Source: Chryseobacterium sp. IHB B 17019 (GTDB lineage Bacteria; Bacteroidota; Bacteroidia; Flavobacteriales; Weeksellaceae). From it: a DNA stretch of 64,000 nucleotides. Made by a program: the position numbers and the translations under genes. Positions within the stretch are counted from its first letter, which is position 1. The number at the start of each line of letters is the position of its first letter. Positions 1 to 8,733 of the stretch are shown in pieces. The stretch is from NCBI RefSeq assembly GCF_001456155.1, contig NZ_CP013293.1, forward strand, positions 310,001-374,000, given 5' to 3'. The notes below the pieces were generated by a model, which was not told where the DNA came from, did no database searches, and saw only the letters and a program-made list of their open reading frames with translations.

Positions 1-349
1 GATGCTCTTTCCAAGTCATTGCAGATAATACACCTCCGCAGGTACAAGTGGCTTTTGTAGGATCTATAAAAATTACATAAAACACATATATTGTAAATAC
101 TAACATTAAGCCCGCTGATAGCCATAATCCATAAACTCTAATAGGTTTTAATATTAATAAAAACGCAGCCAGTAGTTCTATTCCTGGTAGTAAGTAAAAT
201 AATATATCCTGATAGCCACTTGTTGTGGGATTCCAGCTCAGTTGCCTATAAAAGGCTTGGTGGTTTCCCCATTTACTTATTGCAGTATAGACCCATAACA
301 GTACTAATAGCGCAACAATAATTTCTAAAATGATGGTTTTTGCTTTCAT
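1..349 (-). CDS. MauE/DoxX-like redox-associated membrane protein (C-terminus cut by window edge)
   Basis: The frame is open from an ATG at 349 to the left edge, so only the first 116 residues are present. The N-terminus is a membrane segment (KTIILEIIVALLVLLWVYTA), followed by at least two more hydrophobic stretches. Near the edge there is a Cys pair in a TCTCGGVLS motif followed by MTWKEH. This pattern occurs in Bacteroidota MauE/DoxX-type membrane proteins, thought to handle thiol redox at the inner membrane. The small lipoprotein gene at 425-649 lies 75 bp upstream on the same strand. The family call is by resemblance; the substrate is unknown. Confidence 0.7.
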   Translation of the reverse strand, partial: MKAKTIILEIIVALLVLLWVYTAISKWGNHQAFYRQLSWNPTTSGYQDILFYLLPGIELLAAFLLILKPIRVYGLWLSAGLMLVFTIYVFYVIFIDPTKATCTCGGVLSAMTWKEH

Positions 350-424
350 GGTTACTGGTTTTCGTTAGACATTTTTGTTGCTTTAGTTCTATAGCTATCT
401 ACAATAGTTTCCCACGGATATGGT

Positions 425-649
425 TTAATTTCTTAATCTCCACTGTCCTCCGTCCTTTGGTGGCGGGTCTTTCGGTATTAAATCCTTTTCATTTGCTTTT
501 ACACTGTCACTATTTTTTCGGGCGTCTTCATTGAGCGATCCTTTTTTCAGGGCTTGCTTTGTCAAGGGCTGCTCGTCATCCTGTTGCCGACAGGAATTCA
601 AACAGGTCATTCCCGTTATAATTAAAATTGATGAGATAATCGTTTTCAT
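425..649 (-). CDS. Small lipoprotein of unknown function
   Basis: This 74-residue protein starts with a short hydrophobic signal ending in a lipobox (CLNSC, Cys20), so it should be a lipid-anchored envelope protein. The mature part is very hydrophilic and ends in a Pro/Asp/Lys segment, DPPPKDGGQWR. It is upstream of, and in the same direction as, the MauE/DoxX-like gene, which suggests a two-gene unit. I recall similar mini lipoproteins beside MauE-like genes in Sphingobacteriia and Chryseobacterium, but no function. The lipobox and the pairing are the main support. Confidence 0.55.
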   Translation of the reverse strand: MKTIISSILIITGMTCLNSCRQQDDEQPLTKQALKKGSLNEDARKNSDSVKANEKDLIPKDPPPKDGGQWRLRN

Positions 650-764
650 TGTTTTAGTAATTTCAAGATTATCCCGGCCGGGTTTTTTTAAAGAATTCTA
701 ACCCGAAGGTATAGCAGTTCAAGAAGCCATAAAACTGTTGCCTGCGCCAATTAATCAATTAGTA

Positions 765-788
765 CGTGCTAATTCATCAATTAGCACG
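765..788. repeat. Perfect 10-bp inverted repeat upstream of the TPR/AraC regulator
   Basis: CGTGCTAATT at 765-774 and AATTAGCACG at 779-788 are perfect complements around a 4-nt spacer. A further ATTAGTACGTGCTAAT near-palindrome overlaps the left arm. No T-tract follows, so a terminator is unlikely. It lies about 72 bp upstream of the -33 site of the predicted regulator promoter, so a binding site for a dimeric protein is possible. Confidence 0.4.
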
Positions 789-859
789 CTGTTAATAAGC
801 TGGAAACGTATGGTTTAACGGCATTTTGGTGCAAGCTGTAAGTTCAGTCCTCATAACTC

Positions 860-888
860 TTGTACAGGTGAATTTTTTTATAATTTTG
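860..888 (+). promoter_or_regulatory. Predicted Bacteroidota-type promoter for the TPR/AraC regulator
   Basis: TTG at 860-862 and TAATTTTG at 881-888 match the Bacteroidota -33 (TTG) and -7 (TAnnTTTG) elements with an 18-nt spacer. The start codon is at 906, so the leader would be short. The match is by eye. Confidence 0.45.
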
Positions 889-905
889 TATGGAAAACGC
901 TAACC

Positions 906-2627
906 ATGTTAATGACCATCAGGCACAGTCATTATATTTTTATCCTGTTGATAATAATTTCCGAGCCCCTTTTTGCACAAAAGGGAAAATATAGCGATTA
1001 CTATCTTATAAAAAGTAAGTACGAGTTTCTGCCAGAAAATGATCCTGCTGCATTGCCCTTAATAAACCAATATCTAAGCAGAGCTAAAAAAGAGAAGCAA
1101 TATGATAGAATGGTAGAGGGATATCTTGATGGGATAGAATACTCCCGATTCCCTGGAAATAAATTAAAGTATGCCGATAGCGCAGTATGGGCGGCAAAAC
1201 GAACGCATAATGATAGCATATTAAGCCGGGCCTACCTGCAAAAAGGAATCGTTTATTATTTTAATTTTAAAAAATATAAACTGGCACTCAACGAATACCT
1301 GAATGCCTACGCATATTCAAAAAGGACAGCCGATCAATACCATAAGCACCGTCTGGCATACCTGATTGGTGTGGTAAAAAGTTATATTGGTGAGTATGAC
1401 GAAGCACTGCCGATGTTTAAAGAGACGGTAGCTTTTTTTGAATCTGAATCAAAAAAAGAGATGCATCCCAATCTGAAATATGGAATACGAAGGGGATATT
1501 TGAATAGCATTCATCAGATGATCGTTTGTAACCGTAACCTGGGTAGTTATAAATTAGCGGACTCGCTTATTGATATTGGAATATCAACCGCAGTAAACAA
1601 TAAGACTACAACGCAGGAGTATGGATATTTCCTCAAAGAACGTGGAATCCGTGAGTACCGCGAAAAAAAATACACCGCTTCCATCACTTCGCTGAAGAAT
1701 GCAGTTTCGTTAATTGCCGATGTAAACGACTTTGCCTGGACAACAGTTTGTTACTCTTACATCGGCAAAAATTTCTTGCAACTTGATGAAACAGACAATG
1801 AAATCATGTATCTGCAAAAAGTGGATTCTGTATTTCAGAAACATAATTTTATACTGCCTGAACTGCGTAGCGGCTATGAGCTGTTGATTGATTATTATAA
1901 GACTAAAAGTAACACCGAAAAAGAACTGTATTATACTAAGCAACTGTTGAAAGCAGATGAGATACTGTCCAAAGACTTTGCCTATTTATCGTCCAAAATC
2001 CATCGGGAGTATGACACAAAAACCTTGCTTGAAAGTAGGAGCAGACTTGAACGAAGGATTTCGCAGACCATTTGGGTTATTTGGTTGCTTGCAACCTTTA
2101 CGGTAGCCATGTTGGTAATAACTCTTTTACGAATCAGGAATGAGCGTAGGATTCGTGAACAGTATAAACATCTGGAGCAGAAGATCCTGAATAGAGAAAC
2201 CTTGAAGTCTGAGCCTTCCGTTATGCCAATAGCTAATACACTGGGAACAGAACTGGACATGAAGATCGTCGATGACATCTTGCTAAAACTTGCGCGCTTC
2301 GAGCAAAAAGATGAGTTTGTCGAAAGCGGATTAACGCTAAATAAGCTTGCTTCAAAATTCAATACCAACAACTCTTATTTATCACAAATCATAAACGAAT
2401 ATAAAGGGACAAATTTTAACAGGTATCTAAGTGAGCTTCGCATCGCCTACATTACAGATAAGCTGTATAATGACCGAAAGTACCTCCATTATAAAATAGA
2501 AACGTTAGCAGAGGAGTGCGGGATTGCCTCCAGAACAAATTTCTCTAATTTATTTCAGGAGTTTAATGGCATGCGTCCGACCGATTTTATTAAAAAGCGG
2601 TTAGAAAACACTGATAAACACAATTAA
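906..2627 (+). CDS. TPR-containing membrane regulator with C-terminal AraC-type HTH
   Basis: This 573-residue protein has a signal-like N-terminus (cleavage likely near LFAQ), a long periplasmic helical region with TPR-type repeats (about 35-350), one membrane segment near residues 388-410 (IWVIWLLATFTVAMLVI), a short coiled stretch, and a C-terminal AraC-type helix-turn-helix (about 480-570: LASKFNTNNSYLSQIINEY then LAEECGIASRTNFSNLFQEF). The layout implies a one-piece sensor that reads a periplasmic signal and binds DNA in the cytoplasm, common in Chryseobacterium and Pedobacter. It is convergent with the 2638-3516 gene, 10 bp apart. The target is unknown; the genes to its left are the nearest candidates. 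Confidence 0.85.
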   Translation: MLMTIRHSHYIFILLIIISEPLFAQKGKYSDYYLIKSKYEFLPENDPAALPLINQYLSRAKKEKQYDRMVEGYLDGIEYSRFPGNKLKYADSAVWAAKRTHNDSILSRAYLQKGIVYYFNFKKYKLALNEYLNAYAYSKRTADQYHKHRLAYLIGVVKSYIGEYDEALPMFKETVAFFESESKKEMHPNLKYGIRRGYLNSIHQMIVCNRNLGSYKLADSLIDIGISTAVNNKTTTQEYGYFLKERGIREYREKKYTASITSLKNAVSLIADVNDFAWTTVCYSYIGKNFLQLDETDNEIMYLQKVDSVFQKHNFILPELRSGYELLIDYYKTKSNTEKELYYTKQLLKADEILSKDFAYLSSKIHREYDTKTLLESRSRLERRISQTIWVIWLLATFTVAMLVITLLRIRNERRIREQYKHLEQKILNRETLKSEPSVMPIANTLGTELDMKIVDDILLKLARFEQKDEFVESGLTLNKLASKFNTNNSYLSQIINEYKGTNFNRYLSELRIAYITDKLYNDRKYLHYKIETLAEECGIASRTNFSNLFQEFNGMRPTDFIKKRLENTDKHN

Positions 2628-2637
2628 ACTTAAATAA

Positions 2638-3516
2638 TTATATCTTCTCGCGCATTTCAATTCCTTCAATTACCTCTATGCCCAAAAGATTTTTGATGTT
2701 TAAATACTTATCAGGCAGTAATCCTTCCAAAGCTAAAAGAACTCTGCAATTTGGAATCTTATTCTTGGCAATCTGCTCTGCTTCGAGCAGTGATTTATAT
2801 TTAACGCATTGAAAAAGTCCCCTCAGTATGTCATCTGCATTTGAAATCTTCGATTTCGCTTCCACGCCAATCATAAGTTCTCTATCAAAAAACATGATAT
2901 CAACAGTGTCAGCTGATGGGAGTTTATATTCAAGGTCTCCATTTTTTAGACTTGCTTTTAGTCCTAACAGTTCCGGTCTATTAGACACGAATTCTTTAAA
3001 TCTTTTGTGGCTGTCACTTTCGCCTCCACCCCTGAAGTTCTTGGCTTTTTCTAAGTCCTCACTGATGTTTATTGTGAGCGGTTCAAGGCTGAGCTGATCT
3101 AATACCCAGTCCCAGTGCTGATAGGTATAAACCCTGGCAAGTTCACTATCTACGATTATTTTCTGCTGATTTTTAGAAAGTTTACCAAAATCTTTTCTGC
3201 TGATAAACCATCCAACACCTTCCCCCGGCAATTCATTTTGTTTATTGATCACAATACATTGTATCGGCGGAATTTCCGTTTTTGTATGATCGGCCAGCTC
3301 TGTAAGGGCGTTGCCTATTGCTCCTAGGATGTAATTGAAACTTCTGGGATTTTGAATGCCAAGTTCACGAGCCAGATCAGAATAATAGATGGTTTGACCT
3401 GCCTTCGCTTGTCTGACAAGATATGGAAGGGTCAACCTCGCCCTCACTTGGTACAACTTATCGCCGCCAAGAAGACCATACCTAGCAATAGCTGCCGTAA
3501 TTGTTTTTGCCATCAT
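2638..3516 (-). CDS. Stand-alone PD-(D/E)XK nuclease-like protein with N-terminal winged helix
   Basis: This 292-residue protein has two parts. Residues about 28-75 resemble a winged helix (YYSDLARELGIQNPRSFNYI). Residues about 168-250 have the layout of a restriction-endonuclease fold: a helix (SHKRFKEFV), Asp206 in SADTVDIMFF, then Glu219-x-Lys221 in GVEAKSK, then a helix with QCVKYKSLLEAE. D...ExK is the usual metal-binding triad of this superfamily. No methylase or helicase partner is adjacent, so it may act alone, as part of defence, or as a modification-dependent nuclease. Activity is inferred from the motif; I do not recognise the exact family. Confidence 0.65.
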   Translation of the reverse strand: MMAKTITAAIARYGLLGGDKLYQVRARLTLPYLVRQAKAGQTIYYSDLARELGIQNPRSFNYILGAIGNALTELADHTKTEIPPIQCIVINKQNELPGEGVGWFISRKDFGKLSKNQQKIIVDSELARVYTYQHWDWVLDQLSLEPLTINISEDLEKAKNFRGGGESDSHKRFKEFVSNRPELLGLKASLKNGDLEYKLPSADTVDIMFFDRELMIGVEAKSKISNADDILRGLFQCVKYKSLLEAEQIAKNKIPNCRVLLALEGLLPDKYLNIKNLLGIEVIEGIEMREKI

Positions 3517-3802
3517 TATGCTATTTTGGTGTTCTTGCGCTTGCTAATTCTGATTGGTAATGGATATTCTGCCTTAAGGTGCAAAATAGAGAGTTATTTG
3601 TCATGGCATTAATTTTTGTTTGGTACAAGTTACGCTTTTTGCAAAGACCGAAGTTAAAATTTCCGTCGTGAAGAACAATGTCGAAAAGTTAATGTTGTTA
3701 TAGTGAAAACATGCATTAAAAGTCATGCAGTTTACCCGATCTGGTTAAGTTGCTGTGCTTTCAATGGCATTTATTTTGTAGAATAACTAAAAAATCAACG
3801 CT

Positions 3803-3994
3803 ATGGCAGATGATAAATCAAAAAAAGGGAAACAGGACCGTAACCAGGTAAGCGGTTCAGAAAACTACGAAATCCAGTATTTCAAAGAGAAACTGAATGT
3901 AACATCACAGGCAGTAGTCGGTGCAATTAAAGCTACCGGTTCGAATGACCGTAAAACGCTTGAGAAATATCTCAAAGACAAGCACAAGAAGTAA
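3803..3994 (+). CDS. DUF3606 domain protein
   Basis: This 63-residue, highly charged protein contains the pattern of DUF3606: a basic linker, then YEIQYFKEKLNVTSQAVVGAI and a Lys-rich tail (EKYLKDKHKK). The family is small, cytoplasmic and uncharacterised. Length and pattern match the family, and a good terminator follows at 4006, so the gene is likely real and transcribed alone. It lies just upstream of ligD; many Bacteroidota strains carry DUF3606 genes in stress-related or accessory DNA, but no role can be read from the sequence. Confidence 0.75.
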   Translation: MADDKSKKGKQDRNQVSGSENYEIQYFKEKLNVTSQAVVGAIKATGSNDRKTLEKYLKDKHKK

Positions 3995-4005
3995 TGATAT
4001 CTTTC

Positions 4006-4050
4006 TACCCAAGTACCACTCAAAGCAGTGATACTTGGGTATTTTCTTTT
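4006..4050 (+). terminator. Rho-independent terminator after the DUF3606 gene
   Basis: TACCCAAGTA (4006-4015) pairs with TACTTGGGTA (4032-4041); an inner CACT/AGTG pair extends the stem, and a T-rich run (TTTTCTTTTT) follows. It ends the DUF3606 transcript before ligD. Confidence 0.8.
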
Positions 4051-4107
4051 TAGTATAGACGAATACACTGATAATAGCTTTCTCCCTCAACCAAAAACCT
4101 AAACATT

Positions 4108-6810
4108 ATGGGCTTATCTAAATATCGTGAGAAACGATCACAAGAAAAGACGCCTGAACCTTTTGGAGGCGAACCCTCAGGAAAAGAGTTACGATTTGTA
4201 GTACAAAAGCACGACGCCTCGCACCTGCATTACGATTTCAGGCTTGAGATGGATGGAGTGCTGAAAAGCTGGGCAGTCCCCAAGGGACCATCGTTAGATC
4301 CTGAGATCAAACGGCTGGCTATGATGGTTGAAGACCATCCCTATGATTACAGGGATTTTGAGGGAATTATTCCTAAAGGGCAATATGGTGGTGGTACAGT
4401 TATCGTATGGGATGAAGGAACCTACGAACCCGCGGAGCCCGTGGATGGCGATTTGAAAAAACAGGAGAAACACCTGTTGCATCAGTTGTATTCGGGTAAG
4501 ATAAAGATACTGATGAAAGGTAAAAAGCTCAAAGGCGAGTTTGCCCTGGTTAAGGCACATGGGCGGGGAGAGAATGGATGGCTGTTAATGAAACTCGATG
4601 ATAAATATGCCAGTAAAGATGATGTCACCCTAAAAGATAAATCTGTAATATCCAGAAAAACCATTGAACAGATGGAAAAAGCACCCGACAATGTTTATGG
4701 CCGTAATATCATGAAAAAAAATACCACTGTTAAGGATAAAAAGGCAACTGCCAGAAAAGCTGTTGAGGTAATTGATTCACAACTGGCAGCGGAGCCGGAA
4801 ACTCAAGTAGCGAAACAGCCAAAATTAACAAACCTTCTGAAAGGAACAACCAAGGAGAAATTTTATGACAGTGTGCAGCCTATGTTGGCAACGCTTGTTG
4901 ATGAGCCATTTGACAGTAATGATTGGCTTTATGAAATAAAATGGGATGGATATCGTGCAGTTGCCTTTATGGAAGGGAAAAAAATAGAACTGAAATCCCG
5001 CAACGATAAAAGTTTTGCCGAAAAATTTTACCCTATATATGATGAGCTGACAAACCTGAAACTGGACGCTGTACTCGACGGGGAAATTGTTGTTCTTGGG
5101 GAACATGGCAAAGCAAACTTCGGCTCGCTTCAGAACTGGCGTAGTGAAGCAGATGGCGATCTGGTGTACTATGTTTTCGATATTTTGTGGTATAAGGGAA
5201 TGGATCTGAAAGGACTTACTTTGGTAGAGAGAAAAGCCATTCTCGCACAGGTGCTGCCGGAAAGCAAGACTATTCTCCTCAGCAAGGAATTTGATACCTC
5301 TGGGTTAGAATTTTTAGAAGCGGCAACAAAGATGGGCCTTGAGGGTATTATGGCGAAACGTAAAGGCAGTATATATCACACTCACAATCGCACCAAAGAC
5401 TGGCTCAAAATTAAGGCGAATAAACGGCAGGAGGTTGTTATTGGCGGTTTTACCCGTAATGATGACACCAATAAACAGTTCAGCAGTCTACTTGTCGGGG
5501 TCTACGAAGGTAAAAAGTTGATTTACACAGGAAAAGTGGGAACGGGTTTCAACGATAAGATGCAGAAAGAAATGATGGAACAGTTCAAACCGCTGTTCAC
5601 GGATAAACCACCTTTTTCCGAAGAGCCTGATGTAAATAAACCATCGCGCTTCCGTCCCAATCCACCGCATGCGACTGTAACTTGGCTTAAACCGGAACTG
5701 ATCGGTGAGGTGAGCTACACGGAACTCACCAGCGACGGGGTCATGCGGCATCCTTCATTCAAAGGCATGCGGTCAGATAAAAGTGCAAAAAAGGTAGTGC
5801 TTGAACGAGAAAGGAACACAGAAGACGTTTTATCGGATGAAAAAGATACCATTGTGAATCCGCGAGGTAAGCAAGGGAGGAAAACGCTTTTAAATCCAAC
5901 AGAAAAAACGCAGGTAAAAAAAATAAACAGGCACGAACTGAAATTTACCAACCTCGATAAAATTTTCTGGCCGGATGAAAAAATTACAAAGCGGGACCTG
6001 ATCAATTATTATTATCAGATTGCACCGTATATTTTACCTTACCTGAAAGACCGCCCGCAGAGCATGAACCGGTTTCCTGACGGTATTAAAGGCGGGGGGT
6101 TCTACTTCAAGGATGTGACCGGAAAGGCACCAGACTGGATTGAAAGATATAGTTACACCAGCGATTCTGATCATCGCGAAAGGCAGTATCTTGTGGGAAG
6201 TGATGAAGCTACGTTACTTTATATGGCTAACCTCGCCTGTATTGAGATGAATCCGTGGAATAGCACAATTAAAAAAACCGATCATCCGACCTACTGTATT
6301 ATTGATCTTGATCCAGATAAAAATTCTTTTGACCAGGTAATTGAAACAGCACTAGTTGCCAAGCAGATTCTTGATGATATGGGTGTGCCGAGTTACTGTA
6401 AGACCAGCGGATCAACGGGGCTTCACATTTATATACCGCTTGGCAATAAATACACCTATGAGCAAAGCAAGGAATTTGCAAGGGTGATCGTGACGCTAAT
6501 ACATCGCGAACTTCCGAAGTTTACAACAATCGAAAGGGCTATTTCTGACCGCAAAGGAAAGATGTACCTTGATTTCCTTCAGAACCGCCCACATGCGACC
6601 ATTGCCTCAGTATACTCATTAAGACCAAAGCCTGGAGCAACTGTTTCAATGCCTTTGCAATGGGACGAGGTAAAACAAGGCTTAAAAATGAAAGATTTTA
6701 ATATTTTCAATGCGATGGAAAGGCTTGAAAGTTTGGGCGATATTTTTAAGCCTGTTCTGGGAAAAGGGATTAACATGGAAAAGATTATATCGGATGCATC
6801 AAATGGTTAA
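4108..6810 (+). CDS. ligD: DNA ligase D (phosphoesterase-ligase-polymerase)
   Basis: This is a multifunctional end-joining enzyme of 900 residues with domains in the order PE, LIG, POL. PE (about 25-165): His35, His41, Asp43, Arg45 and His77 sit in the QKHDASHLHYDFRLE and VEDHPYDY motifs that form the 3'-phosphoesterase site. LIG (about 255-560): Lys278 in the KWDGYR motif is the expected AMP-accepting lysine. POL (about 620-890): Asp733 and Asp735 in IIDLDPD are the likely metal ligands of the primase-like polymerase. The length fits full LigD. Its usual partner Ku is not in this window. It repairs double-strand breaks by non-homologous end joining; carriage on a mobile element is notable. 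Confidence 0.95.
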   Translation: MGLSKYREKRSQEKTPEPFGGEPSGKELRFVVQKHDASHLHYDFRLEMDGVLKSWAVPKGPSLDPEIKRLAMMVEDHPYDYRDFEGIIPKGQYGGGTVIVWDEGTYEPAEPVDGDLKKQEKHLLHQLYSGKIKILMKGKKLKGEFALVKAHGRGENGWLLMKLDDKYASKDDVTLKDKSVISRKTIEQMEKAPDNVYGRNIMKKNTTVKDKKATARKAVEVIDSQLAAEPETQVAKQPKLTNLLKGTTKEKFYDSVQPMLATLVDEPFDSNDWLYEIKWDGYRAVAFMEGKKIELKSRNDKSFAEKFYPIYDELTNLKLDAVLDGEIVVLGEHGKANFGSLQNWRSEADGDLVYYVFDILWYKGMDLKGLTLVERKAILAQVLPESKTILLSKEFDTSGLEFLEAATKMGLEGIMAKRKGSIYHTHNRTKDWLKIKANKRQEVVIGGFTRNDDTNKQFSSLLVGVYEGKKLIYTGKVGTGFNDKMQKEMMEQFKPLFTDKPPFSEEPDVNKPSRFRPNPPHATVTWLKPELIGEVSYTELTSDGVMRHPSFKGMRSDKSAKKVVLERERNTEDVLSDEKDTIVNPRGKQGRKTLLNPTEKTQVKKINRHELKFTNLDKIFWPDEKITKRDLINYYYQIAPYILPYLKDRPQSMNRFPDGIKGGGFYFKDVTGKAPDWIERYSYTSDSDHRERQYLVGSDEATLLYMANLACIEMNPWNSTIKKTDHPTYCIIDLDPDKNSFDQVIETALVAKQILDDMGVPSYCKTSGSTGLHIYIPLGNKYTYEQSKEFARVIVTLIHRELPKFTTIERAISDRKGKMYLDFLQNRPHATIASVYSLRPKPGATVSMPLQWDEVKQGLKMKDFNIFNAMERLESLGDIFKPVLGKGINMEKIISDASNG

Positions 6811-6843
6811 GAAATATATAACAATACTTTAGTTGAACAAACA

Positions 6844-7647
6844 TTACTTTTCGATCAATCGTGGGTTAGGTATATAGTATAGGTGGCCGCTTGCATTTTT
6901 ACCGTCAATGTCTACAGGGGTAGCGGTAACAAACCATTTGATATTGTTCACTGGCTGTGCTGTCCTTATACTGTAAGCAAGTTCAGCAGGACGATAAATA
7001 TTTATCACTTTCAATTTTGTGTTATTAGTAGGGTGTTTGACATAGATGTCATCACCGAATACATTCATTCTTCTAAACGGAATTAAACTGTTGTTACTAT
7101 TATTCAACTTTTTGTTTACAATTTGATCCGCCATAACATTTCGGCTATCGTACGCCATATTTGTAAGGGCAGCAATCGATGTTTTGATATCCTTCACATA
7201 AATGTCGATTTTTGTAAAATCGGAGGGTTTTACTGCCATCAAATTAATGCTTCCAAAATCGTTTTCTATTGAATAGCCTAAAAGCAAAGATTCGATCGGA
7301 GTGTAAGTCGGAGCATCACTTGGCTCGTCAAGGCTTATGTCTAGGGCTTTTTTCTCATCATAGATTATGCTCAGTATTCTAAAATTGATAACCACCCCAT
7401 CAGCTCTATATAGTTTGGCATAGACTTTTAGTGAGAACACATCATCGCATTTAAAAAATCTTCGGGAAGCCAATTGATCATTAATTGACCAGTCATGCAT
7501 AACCATTGTGTTGGCTTCAATGACATACTGCGAGGTAGCTTTTAATGTGTCGGCTGTTTTTTCTAGCAGTTTTGAATTTGTTTTAGCATTCTGCCTGCAA
7601 GCCGCAAGCAAGAGAATACTCAGAAGAATTAGTGTAAGATTTTTCAT
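6844..7647 (-). CDS. Lipoprotein of unknown function
   Basis: This 267-residue protein has a lipoprotein signal with lipobox LLAAC (Cys17), so it should be attached to the inner or outer membrane. The mature part has no transmembrane segment, and a mixed alpha/beta composition. I do not recognise a domain. It is convergent with ligD, with 33 bp between the stop codons, and no gene follows it upstream for about 280 bp, so it is probably a single-gene unit. Being intact with a clean signal, it is likely expressed. Confidence 0.7.
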   Translation of the reverse strand: MKNLTLILLSILLLAACRQNAKTNSKLLEKTADTLKATSQYVIEANTMVMHDWSINDQLASRRFFKCDDVFSLKVYAKLYRADGVVINFRILSIIYDEKKALDISLDEPSDAPTYTPIESLLLGYSIENDFGSINLMAVKPSDFTKIDIYVKDIKTSIAALTNMAYDSRNVMADQIVNKKLNNSNNSLIPFRRMNVFGDDIYVKHPTNNTKLKVINIYRPAELAYSIRTAQPVNNIKWFVTATPVDIDGKNASGHLYYIPNPRLIEK

Positions 7648-7860
7648 GGTTAGTTTGTTTTTGCCTTGAAAAGATACGATTTTTGATTTAAATGCCTGAT
7701 ATTATCCGCTAAGCTTTCGATTATATATTATCATAGTAGTGCGATCAACTAGATCGCAACAAATGACACGTAAGGCGATCCGAAGTTCAGGAATTTTTGC
7801 GGGGGAAATGTTGTTTGGAAAAAATGACGGAATTACGGATCAGCTTACACCGATTTTTCC

Positions 7861-7919
7861 GCGCAAAGACACCCACGAGCTTAGCGAGTGCCTGTCTTTG
7901 CGCCGCCCGATATTTCGGG
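7861..7919. terminator. Hairpins at the 3' end of the PRTRC operon
   Basis: GCGCAAAGACA (7861-7871) pairs perfectly with TGTCTTTGCGC (7893-7903), and a second short hairpin follows (GCCCGATATTTCGGGC, 7904-7919). They sit just past the stop of the leftward ThiF gene at 7930, where a terminator is expected, though no long U-tract is seen. The 7650-7929 stretch holds nothing else I can support. Confidence 0.4.
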
Positions 7920-7929
7920 CTTGGCATGA

Positions 7930-8733
7930 TTAAACCTTGATTGGCTGAGAACGGAAATCTTTAAGGTTCATAAAAAATCCTCTGTTTTCGGTGATTCCGT
8001 TGCGGAACAGATTCCACAATAAAGAACAGCCCATTTGAGCCAATACCGAATTAATATATAAATCCTGTTTTTCCAGTGCTTCTGCCAGTGAACAGCTTGG
8101 TGTGTTATCTTCGCTTTCAGATTGCTTGAGTATATCCCCAAATTCTTCTGTTACCAAAGGTAGGTCCGAAACGGTTTCGTATTTTTCAGAACTCGGCTGC
8201 CTGATTGCTCCAATCGTGGAAAGTACTACCTGTCCCGTATGTTTATTGTTTCCAAAATCCATCCAGTATTTGGTTTGGTTTCGTAAAAATTTTCCACCGT
8301 TTAATTCCTTGAGTATGTCTGCAATTTCGAAACGGGCTTTTACCGTATCGACACAGGAAATCATTATGGTGGCAGATGCATTTTCTGGCAATTTTCCAAT
8401 TGCATTACGTGCGAATTTTACCGTTTCAGCTTTCCAGTTGGTTCCTGCCCATCTGTTGGCGCGGTTTATCAATGCTACTGATTTATACAGTCCTGTTTCA
8501 CATTCGGCAAAACGCTGTCTGCTTAGATTGGCACTGGTTACTATATCATCATCCCAAAGGCGGATGGACAATCCTGCGTGTCCGAGTTCGGTGAGCGAAT
8601 GGTTCATTTCCATAAGAGCGGTCAAAACCTTAGAACCTGTGCCACCTGCTCCGATCAGGTTGATTTCAACAGGATTGGTCGGGTTGATCAGGTAGCCGTC
8701 CGTAAAATGCATTTTTATTTTTTGGGTATTCAT
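7930..8733 (-). CDS. PRTRC system ThiF family protein
   Basis: This 267-residue E1-like protein starts with the ThiF/MoeB nucleotide-binding loop GAGGTGSKVL (about residues 29-38), followed by RLWDDDIVTSANLSRQRF, which carries the conserved Asp and the LxRQ signature. ThiF folds adenylate the C-terminus of small proteins. In the PRTRC cassette (ParB-Related, ThiF-Related) a ThiF homologue co-occurs with proteins A-F on plasmids and conjugative elements. Here it is the last gene of the leftward operon and overlaps protein B by 4 nt. The modified partner is not known. Confidence 0.9.
   Translation of the reverse strand: MNTQKIKMHFTDGYLINPTNPVEINLIGAGGTGSKVLTALMEMNHSLTELGHAGLSIRLWDDDIVTSANLSRQRFAECETGLYKSVALINRANRWAGTNWKAETVKFARNAIGKLPENASATIMISCVDTVKARFEIADILKELNGGKFLRNQTKYWMDFGNNKHTGQVVLSTIGAIRQPSSEKYETVSDLPLVTEEFGDILKQSESEDNTPSCSLAEALEKQDLYINSVLAQMGCSLLWNLFRNGITENRGFFMNLKDFRSQPIKV

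Noticed and set aside
340-534. 64-aa plus-strand ORF opposite the small lipoprotein gene
   Set aside because: Cys/Phe/Leu-rich composition of an antisense shadow; the minus-strand gene has a clear lipobox.
7739-7933. 64-aa plus-strand ORF downstream of the lipoprotein gene
   Set aside because: It covers the terminator hairpins and has no coding character.
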